Shown here one piece after another: positions 15,568-27,244 of a stretch of 64,000 nt of DNA. Numbering within the stretch: position 1 is the stretch's first letter; every line of letters begins with the position of its first letter. This DNA is from Strongyloides papillosus. Its lineage: Eukaryota; Nematoda; Chromadorea; Rhabditida; Strongyloididae. The position numbers and the translations under genes were made by a program. Where the stretch lies: positions 2,170,001-2,234,000 of the forward strand of contig SRSI01000048.1 of assembly GCA_005656395.1 (NCBI GenBank). Direction: 5' to 3'. The notes beneath the pieces were generated by a model. It was not told the DNA's origin. It searched no databases and saw nothing but the letters and a program-made list of their open reading frames with translations.

Positions 15568-16654
15568 ATGTTGATATTAAGTTTCCTCTATATTTTTTTA
15601 CTTCTTATTTTTCAATTATCTGGAGAAGTTAATTTTCCTCTTGTAGTTACCACATGGGCTGCAAAAGGGTTTCAAGAAGCTACTAAAAGAGGTAACTTTT
15701 TTTAATTATAAACATATTAAAATATTGTGACTAGCATTTAATGTGCTAAATGAAACGAACAATCGTCTTTATGCATTAACTGAGGGGTTATCAAGATGTG
15801 AAGAGTTACAATGTGATGGAACAGTTGGATTTGGTGGATCTCCTGATGAGAGTGGAGAGACAACATTAGATGCTTTGATAATGGATGGTTTAGGGCAAAA
15901 AATGGGTGCTGTTGGAGATTTAAGGAGAGTTAAAAATGCAGCTAAAGTTGCTTGGGCTGTAATGAATTACACAAAACATTCTTTTATTGTTGGTGATCAA
16001 GCCACTAAATTTGCACTTCAAATGGGATTTAAAGAAGAATCTCTTGAGACACCAAAATCTATAAATATGAACAAAAAATGGAAAGACAACAGATGCCAAC
16101 CTAATTTTTGGCAGAATGTTAATCCATCACCATCAAAAAGTTGTGGACCATATTCCCCAAACAAATATTTTATTGAAAATAGTATAAGATATGATAATGA
16201 AATATATTCAAGCAACAATCACGATACGATTGGTATGATTGTAATTGATAGAGAAAAAAATATCTCTACTGGAACTTCAACAAATGGTGCTAGAAATAAA
16301 ATTCCAGGTCGTATTGGTGATTCTCCTATACCTGGAGCTGGAGCATTTGTATTAAATGACGTTGGTGCATCTAGTTCAACTGGAGATGGTGATATAATGA
16401 TGAGATTTCTTCCAAGTTTTCATACTGTTGAAAATATGAAAAATGGTTTAAAACCAAAAGCAGCAGCAAGAGCAGCTATTAAACGAATTCAAGAGAATTA
16501 TGGGAACTTTTTTGGTGCTATTATCGCTGCAAATGTAGATGGAGATTTCGGAGCTGCATGTTCTGGTATGGAAACATTTAGTTTTACTATTCAATCAAGA
16601 TTTGATAAATTACCACGTGTTTACACTGTTGATTGTATTGTTAAATTTGATTGA
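15568..16654 (+). CDS. aga-1: Aspartylglucosaminidase (N4-(beta-N-acetylglucosaminyl)-L-asparaginase)
   Basis: Exons 15568-15691 and 15735-16654 (43-bp intron) join to 347 residues. A signal peptide (MLILSFLYIFLLLIF) targets it to the secretory route and lysosome. Ntn-hydrolase landmarks: VVTTWAAKGFQEA at the mature N-terminus, DGTVGFGGSPDESGETTLDA, and the autocleavage/catalytic site HDTIGMIVID with the nucleophile Thr at about residue 206. Substrate-binding residues follow in GTSTNGARNKIPGRIGDSPIPGAG and STGDGD. The enzyme cleaves the Asn-GlcNAc bond of N-glycoproteins in lysosomes after self-processing at that Asp-Thr bond (family knowledge). Length matches the family (about 346 in human). 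All key residues appear intact. Confidence 0.93.
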
Positions 16655-16725
16655 ATAAATGTTGTATTTAAATTTCCCATAGGTTATAAAATATTTAAAA
16701 ATTAAATTTATAATTATTTAACAAA

Positions 16726-17822
16726 ATGCCCAGGCCAAAAAGAGTTCCATTAATCAAAAATACTTCTATATCGTGTAATGGAAATACGTAAGTTTATTTA
16801 AAAGTAAAAATTAATAATAATTAATTAAAGGTATAAAATTGAAAAAATCCTTGGTTTTGGTGGGTGTGGTGATGTTTATTCTGTAGTTGATGAAAATGGT
16901 GATTATTATGCAATGAAAACAGAATTATATGACAAGATATACCATAAAAAACTTGAAAAATTTTTAAAAAAAGGTAGTATGAATGATGAAAATTGTCCTG
17001 CACCTAACTTTACTGAAAGACTTCCTCTTGAAAATAAAATTTTAAAAGAATTATGCAAAAAAGAAGAAACTAATGACCATTTCACTATCATTGTCGGAGA
17101 TGGAATTTATAAGAACTATCGTTTTATGATAATGGAAATGGTTGGTCCTTCGTTAGATGATTTGAGAAAAAAATATGGAGTAAATAATTGTTTAAGTGTT
17201 AGTACAACTATCAGATTAGCATGGCAATGTTTAGAGGGCATAAAATATTTGCATCAAATTGGATTTATTCATAGGCAAGTTATTTATAGTTATTCTTAAT
17301 GGTCAAATTTTTAGAGATATCAAACCACATAATTATACTTGTGGTAGAGGGAAATACAAAGACACAGTATATTTATTAGATTTTGGAATTGCTAAACGAT
17401 ACAAAGGTAAATCATTCAAAGAAGAGCCTCCAGAAAAAACTATGTTTATTGGAACGGTTAGATATGCATCCAGAAATTCACATAAATTGTTGAAACAACT
17501 ACCATATGACGATGTTGAAGCATGGTGTTACTCAATAGTTGAGATTATGGATCATTCAACATTGAAATGGAGAAGAGAAAAAAGTTCTTCAAGAGTTTAT
17601 AACATGAAAAGAGAATTTTTTATGGCAAATAGACGGGGTCCAGATTTTAATAAAATTGTTCCGGTAAAATTTAACCAATGTTTAGATTTAATTGATTATC
17701 ATCGAGAAAATCAAATTCAAGAATTTAAATATTATAAAATTCATATTATACTAAGAGAGATAATTGATGAAGCTGGATTTAATGTTAATGACCCATTTGA
17801 ATGGGAAAAAAGTGAAAAATAG
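16726..17822 (+). CDS. CK1/TTBKL-family protein kinase
   Basis: Three exons (16726-16787, 16831-17274, 17315-17822) join to 337 residues. The kinase domain nearly fills the protein: glycine loop GFGGCGDVYSV (29-39), ATP lysine in YAMKTE (Lys50), catalytic loop HRDIKPHN split by the second intron (Asp170), LLDFGIAKRY (Asp191), and GTVRYASRNSHK replacing the APE segment, a hallmark of the CK1 group. The following DDVEAWCYSIVEI replaces the CK1 RDDMESLGY block. Nematodes have a large expansion of such TTBKL/CK1 kinases, many expressed in testis (family knowledge). The second intron (40 bp) begins with GC rather than GT and ends with AG; only this choice keeps HRDIK in frame. The first intron ends in AAG. 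The start lies only 71 bp after the AGA stop, so co-transcription with it is possible. Confidence 0.85.
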
Positions 17823-20615
17823 TGTAAATAATTTTTAAAATAAATATTTTAACAATAACAATAATCTTAAAACCAAATATTTCTTATATCCGACATTTTA
17901 TTAGTAAATAAATTATTACTTATACTTTTTTAATAAAAATTAATCTACTTCTGATTTTTCATTTGTTATATTGGGCCTCAAAAAACACATGCTATACAAA
18001 TATTTCATTTTACTACGTATTTAAAGTAAAGATTCAATTTTCTACGTAATTTCTTGAATTCAATAATTTATAAATAATATATTGTACTAAAAATTGCTAT
18101 ATTTTAGAATGCTTCTTAAATTGTTAGGAATGACGATTTATTTTATTATGTAGTTAACTTTGAAATATCTTTTTTAAATTATGATAAACAAGGGCGGTTG
18201 AATCTTCAGAAGTGATAAAAAAATGTAATGCATTACAATCTTTAGAGATTACTTTGTAAAATGTATTTTATTAATAATACAACAGTATTTTATTGATGGG
18301 GATAAAAATTTATTTTTGTAATTTAATTCAGACGAATAAATTTAATTTTTTTTATTTTTTTCAATAATTTTATCTAAAATATATGACATATATTGGTATT
18401 TTTAAGTAATGAATTTGACCATATGTCATAATTAAATATCAAAAAATAAAGATCCTATTTTTTTAAAGAGATTTTTTTATTTTTTAAAAGAATTTGTAAT
18501 AATATCAATTAGAATAATTGTTTTTTCTTCCATCTCTAGATTATTTCTAAAGGTAATTAATGAAAAAATTTATTTTGTCATTTTCCAATACATTTTAAGA
18601 ATGGCAAAAATAAAAACTATGACAATATTTTCATATACTTTTTATATTTTAACGAAAAAATGTCAGTTTAATTAACTTCCTAATATTTGTAATGATTTAA
18701 GATTTAATTATCAAAATGTTTTTAGAAAATTTACCTCAAATGGACACTAATTACTTAATTTATATTTTATAAAGATTATATATAAAATAGTGTTAAAAAG
18801 AACAAAAGGACTTTGTAAAAAATCGTCATCTATCTTTTACATTAATATTATTCTATTAATAGTAAATTTAAAGATTTGAATTATTGGTAGGAAATATATC
18901 ATTGCCTCATAAAAAAATGAATATAAGTAAAAAAAGTTTTTGTTTAACAAATTTATTTAAATCTTTATAAAACTTTAGGGGAAATAAAAGTATTGTAAAC
19001 TAGAGAATATGGCGTTATATTTTTGAACACATATTTTTTAAGAAATATAGAAAGATTTAAATATTTATAAAATTGAAAAAGACAAGTTAACTTATTTAGA
19101 GGAGACATGCAAACTTTTGTTTCTTATATTTATTATTATTTTTGTTCATATCATTAGTGAGACCGTGTATATTATTCAATACTAAGTAAATTTTGCCTTT
19201 CCTTGAATTATTTATAATATCAAAAATGATTTAAAAATAACAGAAAATTAATTTAATTACTGAAAAATATTTTTAATTTTAGTGGCATTTAATTTTCCTT
19301 AAACTTTTTCAATTATTTTTCGATACTGATTTCGAAGCTGAAAATATGTAAAATAAAGAACATTTCCTTACACTATTCGTTTGTTTCTTTGTTTTACATA
19401 AAAGTATTTTAACGAAGTACTTTGTTTAGATAAAATAAAAATTCTTAATCAATCATCTGCCTACATATTGTTAGGCATACTCAAATCTTCCTACTTTTTT
19501 TTAATAATTTATCAATAAAATATTAATAACTGAAAAAAGGCCATATAGTTTTAGTAAGTTTTGTCAACAATTATTTTTGAAAACAAAATATTTTTTGATA
19601 TTCTTTTATCTTTGAACCACTTTATATTTTTCATTTATATGTATATTTTATTACGATTTTTTGGAAATGAATAGTTTATTTAATTTAATATACATTTTAT
19701 AATTTACTCTTATTGTGATGTCATTTATTTATGTTTTTCCCATTTACATAAACTTTGATTACTTGTCGAGAATTTATTAAAGTGATAAAAAAAATTGTTT
19801 CTACTATATAAATTCTTTTTTATTTTACAACCTCATTATCATAAAATTCTACATTTAAATGCTATCGAAATTTAAACCTCTTAACAATCAAAATTTTTCA
19901 AACACACCTTATTTTTATATTTCTTGAAAATAAATTTTAAATAGAGTTCTTAATCAACTTTGTATCATTAATTTAAAAATTTAGATACTTTCAAAATTTT
20001 ATAAATGACAAGGAAGACTAAGATTCTTTTAATGGAATAAATTAATTTTTATATCTATGATAATAAAAAAAATTATTCTCTTTGTCTTCCAATTATTCTT
20101 TATTTTCTAAAACCATCATTATGGCTTTTTCTAATTTTTGTTTAACAACAAAGCTAAAAGATATCTATTTCTCATGAATAAATTTATCACAATTGCTAAC
20201 CAAAACCAAGTGTACTAAATTTGTTTAAATGTAATTTTTATAAAAAATAAATTGCCATTTTATTTTTATGCTTTAATTATTTTATCTTTATAATTATGAC
20301 TTTCTTATTTTTACTTTTCTAAATTTTTAATTAGAAATAATAATAAGATTATATGAATCGCTATTATAATTACTAACTAAATCATTATTTATAGTAATTA
20401 TAAATCCGTGAAAACATCAATCACCAACAACTTAATTTTCAAACTAGAATTATTAACTTTACTCATAAAAAAATTTAGTTTACTAATATTTTTAAAGGTT
20501 CTTCTAATTGCATTCTATTTATTCCTATTGAAAATTTCGGAATACAATTATTACATATATTTTTATAGCTGTTACTTTTTTTAAATGTCTTTTCAAACAT
20601 TACTAAAAAAGTAAA
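17823..20615. other. Large intergenic region, no gene seen
   Basis: 2.8 kb of strongly AT-rich DNA with no frame of note on either strand. It probably includes the GPCR upstream regulatory region. No RNA gene or repeat was recognised by eye. Confidence 0.55.
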
Positions 20616-21946
20616 ATGAACTTTACAAATATAACAATAAATTTCTCTAATGATACAAATGAATCTGAATACAATGATGAAGATGAATGTGGTTTACAAC
20701 CTCACAATTTTTTAATAATAAAATTTTTTATGATAAGTGTCATTGGAATGCTAATTACTGCATTTGGAGTATTTGGGAATGTAATGACAGTTTTAATATT
20801 ATCTAGACCACCTATGCAGTCTCCAAGCAATATGTTTTTGACAATGCTGGCTGTTTTTGATACTTGCCTTCTTATTACTGCTTTCTCAATTTATGGTATG
20901 GAATATATAATAGAATATTTTGAGATTCTTGATCTTTATATAGCATGGTTAACATATTTAAGATTTGCCTTTGTAATATCACATATATCTCAGACGGGAT
21001 CTGTTTATATAACATTAACAGTTACAGTAGAAAGATTTTGTGCAGTAGTTTATCCTAAATTAAACAAAAAATATTTTGGGTCAAAAAATTCATTTGTTTT
21101 TCTTATTATTGTTGTTGCATTTGCAGTGTCATTTAACATAACAAAATTTTTTGAGGTACAGATTGAAATAAATCCTTTATGCTCCAATATTAGTTACGTA
21201 ACATGGCAAACATATCATTTAATGCCTAGTCAACTTGCTACAAATCCTATTTATGCCGAAGTTTATTCATTATGGATAACAAATATTATAATGGTATTTT
21301 TACCTTTTTTAACATTGTTTTTATTAAATTCTATTATGGCTTATACAATACGAAAACAATTAAAGAAAAAAATTAATGAACACCATTCATTGTAAGTTTT
21401 TCATTTCTATGCATCTTTTGTTGTATGTTATTTTTTAAAAATAGTTTGGAATCTGAATTAAAAGAAAAAAGCAGAGAAGCAAATATAGTACTTGTAATTA
21501 TTGTTTTTATCTTTTTATGCTGCAATTCTTGGGGATTTGTTTTGACGTTTGCAGAACATGTAACTGAAGTAGATTATTTACGTAGAGAACATTATGTCTT
21601 TTATACTTTTTCTAGAGAAGCTGTTAATTTACTGGCAATCATTAATTCTTCCGTTAACTTTGTTATTTATTTGATTTTTGGTAAAGATTTTAGAAGAGAA
21701 TTTTTATCTATTTATAATTCGAATGTTTTTAATAATTTGGATATGATGTTACTTAAGAATAAACCTCGGGATCATATTAACAAATGGAGGAGACATTCAA
21801 AATCATATTATACATATAAGCCTTTTAGAGGAAACAAGACAAAAAGTGTAGGAACGGTTAATAAATTAGTTATTACCAAGGATGGTCCTGATGGTCAGCA
21901 GGTGATTGCTACAATAACATATGAAAAAGGTGATACACTATTATAA
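20616..21946 (+). CDS. Class A GPCR, FMRFamide-receptor-like (frpr-type)
   Basis: Exons 20616-21391 and 21445-21946 join to 425 residues. The extracellular N-terminus (1-35) carries several N-glycosylation sequons (NFT, NIT, NFS, NDT). Seven membrane segments follow: TM1 with [14 protein letters not shown]2 with [14 protein letters not shown]3 ending in [15 protein letters not shown] (ERF in place of DRY), TM5 with [22 protein letters not shown]6 with [17 protein letters not shown], and TM7 with [19 protein letters not shown], a variant NPxxY. A basic C-terminal tail follows. The pattern TVER...AVVYP with VNFVIY is that of peptide GPCRs of the FMRFamide-receptor class (frpr genes). The ligand is not inferable from sequence alone. 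Complete at both ends. Confidence 0.8.
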
Positions 21947-22958
21947 AAAATAATCCATATTCTTGATAATATATTTATAATTTTAAAATAAATTTCATAT
22001 CATTTTTATTAAAATGAAAAATATTCGCTTCCCATAAAAACTATTACGAATCTAATAATACAGAAATGTTAAAAATAATAATTAAAGAAGTTTTTTTCAA
22101 ATAACTAATTATTTCATATTTTTATTAAAATGGTATTTATAGAAACTTAGCTTGATACAAAAAAATAACTAAATCCTGTTCACAAAATAAAATATTAATC
22201 TCTTTTTATGTTTACTATTAATTTAAAATTCATATATAATGTAAAATTTATTGGTTACTTCCTAAGTATGGTAAGAATAAACAGTTATAGTGTTAGAATT
22301 ATCATAATTTTAAGTGGCACTTCCTGAAACTTTTTTATTTACATAAATTTCTGTTTATCTTCCTATTTTTTGAATGTTTGCACTTAATTTTTTAAAAATG
22401 TCACTTTTATAATGAAATTTTCTTATTAAACAATATATGTATATTAATTTTCAGGAAATTAAGACCACTTAAAGTTACATAAAAAAATGTTTTGTATCTC
22501 GTCATCGTCAAAACACAAAATTAAATAACAATCTCACATTTACAATATCTTTTTCTTTTATATAAAGGTAAAAAATTTATTCAAGGGACAAAGATATCAA
22601 AATACGATAGAGAGTATTTACACTAGCATCTTGTAAATGAGGCTAGTGTACGTACTCACGATTATTCAATTTAAAGTTTTATTAAGATAGGTATATTCAA
22701 TTAAATCCTGAGAATGTTGCCTTGAATTACTTCACAATAAAATCATAATTACTCCTTCTCCAAGCAATAAATTATCAAAAAATAAAATAAAAATTGTTAT
22801 AAAATTTGTAGTTATTCCCCAAATTCTCAATACTATTTAGGACTACTCTGTTAGAAAAGAATTACAAAATATTATTACGAGTATTTTATTGCATCATTAG
22901 TTTTTAGATAATTACTTAACAATTGTTTTAATATTATATAAAATAGAATTCTTCATAA
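21947..22958. other. Convergent 3' intergenic
   Basis: About 1 kb between the GPCR (+) and the CNNM gene (-). Apart from a clear hairpin at 22612-22657 (listed separately), nothing is recognised. Confidence 0.55.
22612..22657. other. Inverted repeat / predicted hairpin
   Basis: The arms GAGTA (22612-22616) and TACACTAGC (22619-22627) pair perfectly with GCTAGTGTA (22642-22650) and TACTC (22653-22657), with a 2x2 internal loop (TT/CG) and a 14-nt apical loop. It lies between two convergent genes. The sequence is visibly richer in GC than its surroundings. It could be a 3'-end structure or part of a small RNA; shorter than a usual pre-miRNA stem. Confidence 0.45.
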
Positions 22959-24697
22959 TTAATTTTTTTTAACATTATTTCCATTACACATTTTAAACTT
23001 GACATCTTTAGGAGGAAAATGAGATAAGTATCTATCATTCCTTTTTTTCCTCTTTGTTTTATTAACGTTGTCCATAACTATATCACTTTCATCAATTATT
23101 TCTGCTTTTAATATCTCTTCAAGAATGTCTTCAAGAGTCACTAATCCACAAAGTACACCCTGTTTGTTTTTATTTTCAATATCCTTATCTTTCCTTACCA
23201 TAGCCAAGTGATAATCACCCTTTTTAAATTCCTCCAACATTGTTTTCAGTGGAGTATTTTCAGAGACGAATCTTAGAACATGCTGATTATAGTCACAAAC
23301 TGCTTTAACGGTAAAGTTATCATCAGGATCCATTAAAGCAAGATCCTTGATGAAGAGTAAAGAGACAACATTATTTCTATCATTCTTAGCATAAACTGGT
23401 ATTCTTGTATATCCCATATTGACGATTTCCGTTACTTTTTGAGCATTCAGGATCATTGTTTCTTGCAACATAAATACATCTTCAATTTTCGTCATAATAT
23501 CTTTAACAGTTTTATCAGTTATCTCCATAGCACCAAAAGCAATTCTAAATTCCATGGCAGATTCATCTCTTGCTGTCATTTTAATCAATTCCATTAACTT
23601 TTTTCTATCATATGATGCGGCTCCAACTCCAATAATTAAGTCAAGAAGTTTAGACAATGGATATGCAATTGGAAATGTGAGAAGCATAAAAAATTTCGTT
23701 ATCCATATTGTTTTAGCACCAACTGCAAGTCCTTTTTTAACACAAAGAGATTGTGGAATTATTTCTCCGAAAAGTACAATACCAGCTGATGATGCAACGA
23801 GTGCTATCCATCCTGTTGTCAAATCATCCATCAGTATTGAAATCGCTGAATTTATTATGACATTACCAATCAAAAGTGAACACAAGAGAAAGTTACCCCT
23901 TTGTCTTACAGGAATTATTACAGTAGCATACTTCCTATCTTGTTCATTTCCTGCTTTACAAATCAGCTCCAACTCCTGAGGTGTTAGTGTCATAAGTCCC
24001 AGATTTAAACCAGAAAATAATCCTGATAACAAAACGAATAAAACTATAAGATTTATTTGTAACCATAGGGGCAATATGTATTTTCTTTGTTTTATCATTG
24101 TTGAAATGTTGGTGTCATTCTCCTCAACTAAACTACAGTTTTTTTGATCTGCAGACAAACAATAGCATAATTTATAAATTGATTCTTTATCCGGAAATGC
24201 CAATATAGTCGATAATTTTCTATTTGTTATTGTTTGAAAGTTCTTTTTAGGTACATTTAATGGTAGACTAGAACAATTTTTCCCTTTTGTGAATCCTATA
24301 CTGTTGATTATGTGGAGATTACAGCCAAATACCACGATTTTAATTTGAACGTTCGTACTAACAATTGGAATCCCATGACTTGTAAATCCACCAACATCTG
24401 TAGATTCACTGTTTATCGGTTCTAAACGAAGGCCAGATATTTTTACTTTTTCCGTATCTGTTTTCAAATCAGGAGTCACCACACTCCTTTTCTTCCTAAT
24501 ATTTTTTTGATTTGGAGCTACTGTTAGTAACGGATTTTTTGTATCACGGATAGTTTTTGTTATCGTTTTTCCTTGGTCCTTTAACTATAATTCACATCAT
24601 TTAACGGTAAAAGAAAATTAATTCTTACATTATCACATGAAAATTCATTTATATGGAGTACATTAACAATGATTAAGAACCAAAAAATACTATTCAT
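22959..24697 (-). CDS. CNNM/ACDP-family membrane protein (DUF21 and CBS domains)
   Basis: Exons 24629-24697 and 22959-24584 (minus; 44-bp intron) join to 564 residues. Exon 1 encodes a signal peptide (MNSIFWFLIIVNVLHI). An extracellular domain (about 25-190) is followed by the DUF21 transmembrane block (about 195-340) with LFVLLSGLFSGLNLGLM, SLLIGNVIINSAISILM and GEIIPQSLC. The Bateman module of two CBS domains follows (about 360-530): VFMLQETMILNAQ, GYTRIPVY, VVSLLFIKDLALMDPDD, FKKGDYHLAMV and GLVTLEDILEEIL. It ends in a basic tail. CNNM proteins control Mg2+ efflux or Mg2+ homeostasis at the plasma membrane (family knowledge). A basic RKKRS site near residue 53-57 resembles a furin cleavage site. 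The cyclic-nucleotide-like C-terminal domain of vertebrate CNNMs is absent. Confidence 0.88.
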
Positions 24698-25219
24698 TTC
24701 ACATTAATGAACACTAACTGTAATTTAGGCTAAAGACTAATGTATTACAATTGACACGATTAAATATTTATTTTATTTCTTAAATAATATTGTAATTTTG
24801 AATAAATTGGAAATATTAATAATATTGTAATATAATTTGCTGGTTATTCATTTTACAATTAGAGTAATTATGAAAGAAGTATAATTATTTCATATTTTTA
24901 ATCAGGAAAATGTTATCGGAAATCATTGAAAGATGAAATCAATCTTACAGAAATTTAAGTCCTTATTTCCCTTTTAAAATAACCAGCTGAAGACTATACT
25001 TCTGTACAACTTTGTTCAACTTTCTAATGAATTCTGCCCATAATTTTTAATAAAACTAACACAGATCTTTTGTTTATAAACTTAACTTAAAATGTCCAAA
25101 ACCGATCTGGGCCCTCAAGTTTAAAAAGAGTTACGGTGACAACAGAATTAATTTTCTTATTTTTTGTTTTTGTTTATTATAGACATAAAATTATTAAATC
25201 ACAATTATCAAAATAAATA
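24698..25219. other. Intergenic, no gene seen
   Basis: About 520 bp between the CNNM start and the 3' end of the RacGAP-like gene (both minus). No frame or motif of note. Confidence 0.5.
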
Positions 25220-26983
25220 TTAAATACTATTTTTTTCCATAAATATACAAAAAGGTGGGTCTTTTGAAGTTCTTAAAATGAGATCCCAAAATTCAGAATG
25301 AACTTCCATTAGAAATTGAAATGCTTCTTTTGTTAGAAGTGTACAATCATTGAAAGTCCCATATTTGTCTCGTTTAAATTTTGGTAATCCCACGATTAAT
25401 GGTGCAAATTGATTAACAATAACCGGTAGTGTCATATTATTTTTATCACTCATCCTATGAACTACCTGTAGGTGCCTTATTAGAAATGCCAATGTATCTT
25501 TATTGGTAACAGGAAAGTTTAGTAATTCACTATAAACTTTTTTATAATTTTTATATTTTATTCCTAGACATACATCACCCCAACTACTTGGTGGTATGAT
25601 TGCTTCAGCTAAATTTTTTAACAACCTCTTTAAGGCATTTGGAACAGAAAAAGCACATTTGTCATCAAACATTACATAAAATTTTTCCTCAACAATTGCT
25701 TTTAATGTTTCTTGGTCGCTTTCTCTAACAGATACATGAGAATACAAACCTGGTGTTGATATCATAAAGGACGTTTCAATACGATCAACCAGTTTTATCA
25801 AAACCGCAGGAATCATTGGTCTTCCAAACGTACAAATTTTCCCTAAATGTGCCGGTTGTTTTACTTGCTCCATTTTTCTTCTTTTTTCCATTACCACACA
25901 TGGTACGTTTCTATCTGGTTTTTTACAATTAACATGCATTTCAATTCCACAACTGGTACATACAACTTTTCCACCCAGAGCAAATTTTCTAACCCGACAA
26001 TAACAACACCTGATATTAAAACCTTTTTTTTGAGTATATGTATGTTCTATGTTAATCGGAAGAACATGCTTAATTTCAGATGCAGTGAAAGGATTTTCTT
26101 TTTTATGACCTCCTAAATCTAATGGTGTCCAGTGATTAGAATTTTCTTTCATTTTAACTCTTTCTAATAATAGATTTTCAACCACCGGCACATCCTCCAG
26201 CAACTTCCCTTCACTGATACTTCTCCTTAGCTTAACTTGTTGTTTAAAGTTCTCCTTTCTTTCTTCAATATCACATTCTTCTAATTTTTGATCATCCTTA
26301 AATGATGCTTTATTTTTTTCTTTTTTGTAAAACTTTTTGCTCAATAAAGACAAGTCATTTTGCTTTCCTACACCACCACTAGGGCATGGACGTAGAAGAA
26401 TATCAATGCTTCTCCTAACAGTCTTGTTAAAATTCTTATCATTTTCATTATTTTTACATAATGACATTGAAGCAACGATGGTTTTTTGATTTTCTTTTGC
26501 CGGAACAAGATAATTATTTTTACAGTTCTTCTCGTTTCCAACAATTTTAGAATCCGAAGTTTTCTTAGAAAGACAAACTGGTACATTTCTTGGAATTTTT
26601 AGTGATGAATCAAACTTTTTAACAGGCGAAGGATGTTCTTCAATAACAGTTGTTGAAGAAGCTTGTCTGAGTGCCTTTTCATTAATTTTAATCGCCCTCT
26701 CCAAACTTAAGTTCAATTTTTCTTTTAACTCTTCTTCTTCTCTGATCAATCTATTTATTGTGTCCTCTAAATTTGTATCATTCTCATTGTTATCAACCAC
26801 TTCTAAAGCTCTTGTGACTTCATTGTATTCTATAAAAAATATTTTTAATGACAATATTCAAAACATACCTTTACCCATATTGCGAAATATATTTGCAAGA
26901 TTCTTTAGTATCAATCCATCCACGGTATTCATAGTTCGTTTTGATTTCTTTGACATATAAAGACCGTCAGTTTCGTCACCCAT
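25220..26983 (-). CDS. CYK-4/RacGAP1-like protein (coiled coil, C1, RhoGAP)
   Basis: Exons 26869-26983 and 25220-26829 (39-bp intron, minus) join to 574 residues. After a basic N-terminus comes a predicted coiled coil (about 55-95, with LIREEEELKEKLNLSLERA), a long polar linker, a C1-type zinc finger (about 300-350: RCCYCRVRKFA, VVCTSC, MHVNC), and a RhoGAP domain (about 365-555) with NRDTLAFLIRHLQ-like NKDTLAFLIRHLQVVH and NQFAPLIVG. This order is that of centralspindlin subunit CYK-4/RacGAP1, which works with kinesin-6 at the spindle midzone and in cytokinesis (family knowledge). The normal RhoGAP signature GLYR is GLYS here (Ser402), so the catalytic arginine finger appears to be missing. 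It lies 261 bp downstream of INCENP, with a splice acceptor 8 nt before its ATG, compatible with trans-splicing in an operon. Confidence 0.82.
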
Positions 26984-27000
26984 AGTTTGGTCTAAAAATA
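26984..27000 (-). promoter_or_regulatory. Putative spliced-leader trans-splice acceptor of the RacGAP-like gene
   Basis: On the minus strand a pyrimidine-rich TTATTTTTAG ends at 26992, leaving an 8-nt leader before the ATG at 26983. No upstream donor or exon is visible, so trans-splicing of a spliced leader is the simplest reading. Whether SL1- or SL2-type is unknown. Confidence 0.5.
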
Positions 27001-27244
27001 ATAACTAAATAAAATGGAAAAATACCAACTACTATATAATATTTAAATACAAATAAATATGAATGCTATGGTAAATTTTATTAATCAAATTTCATTTTTT
27101 AGAAAGTAAGATTTTTACAAAATTATTTACCACACATTGAAGACAATTAGTGAATGGTAAATTCAAAATTATATACAACATAAATTACATTAATTATAAG
27201 AAAAAAATATTAAGGTATCAAATTAAAAAATATACTTTTTTTTA

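Noticed and set aside
23554..23979. 141-codon plus-strand frame opposite the CNNM gene
   Set aside because: Antisense shadow of the conserved DUF21 coding sequence.
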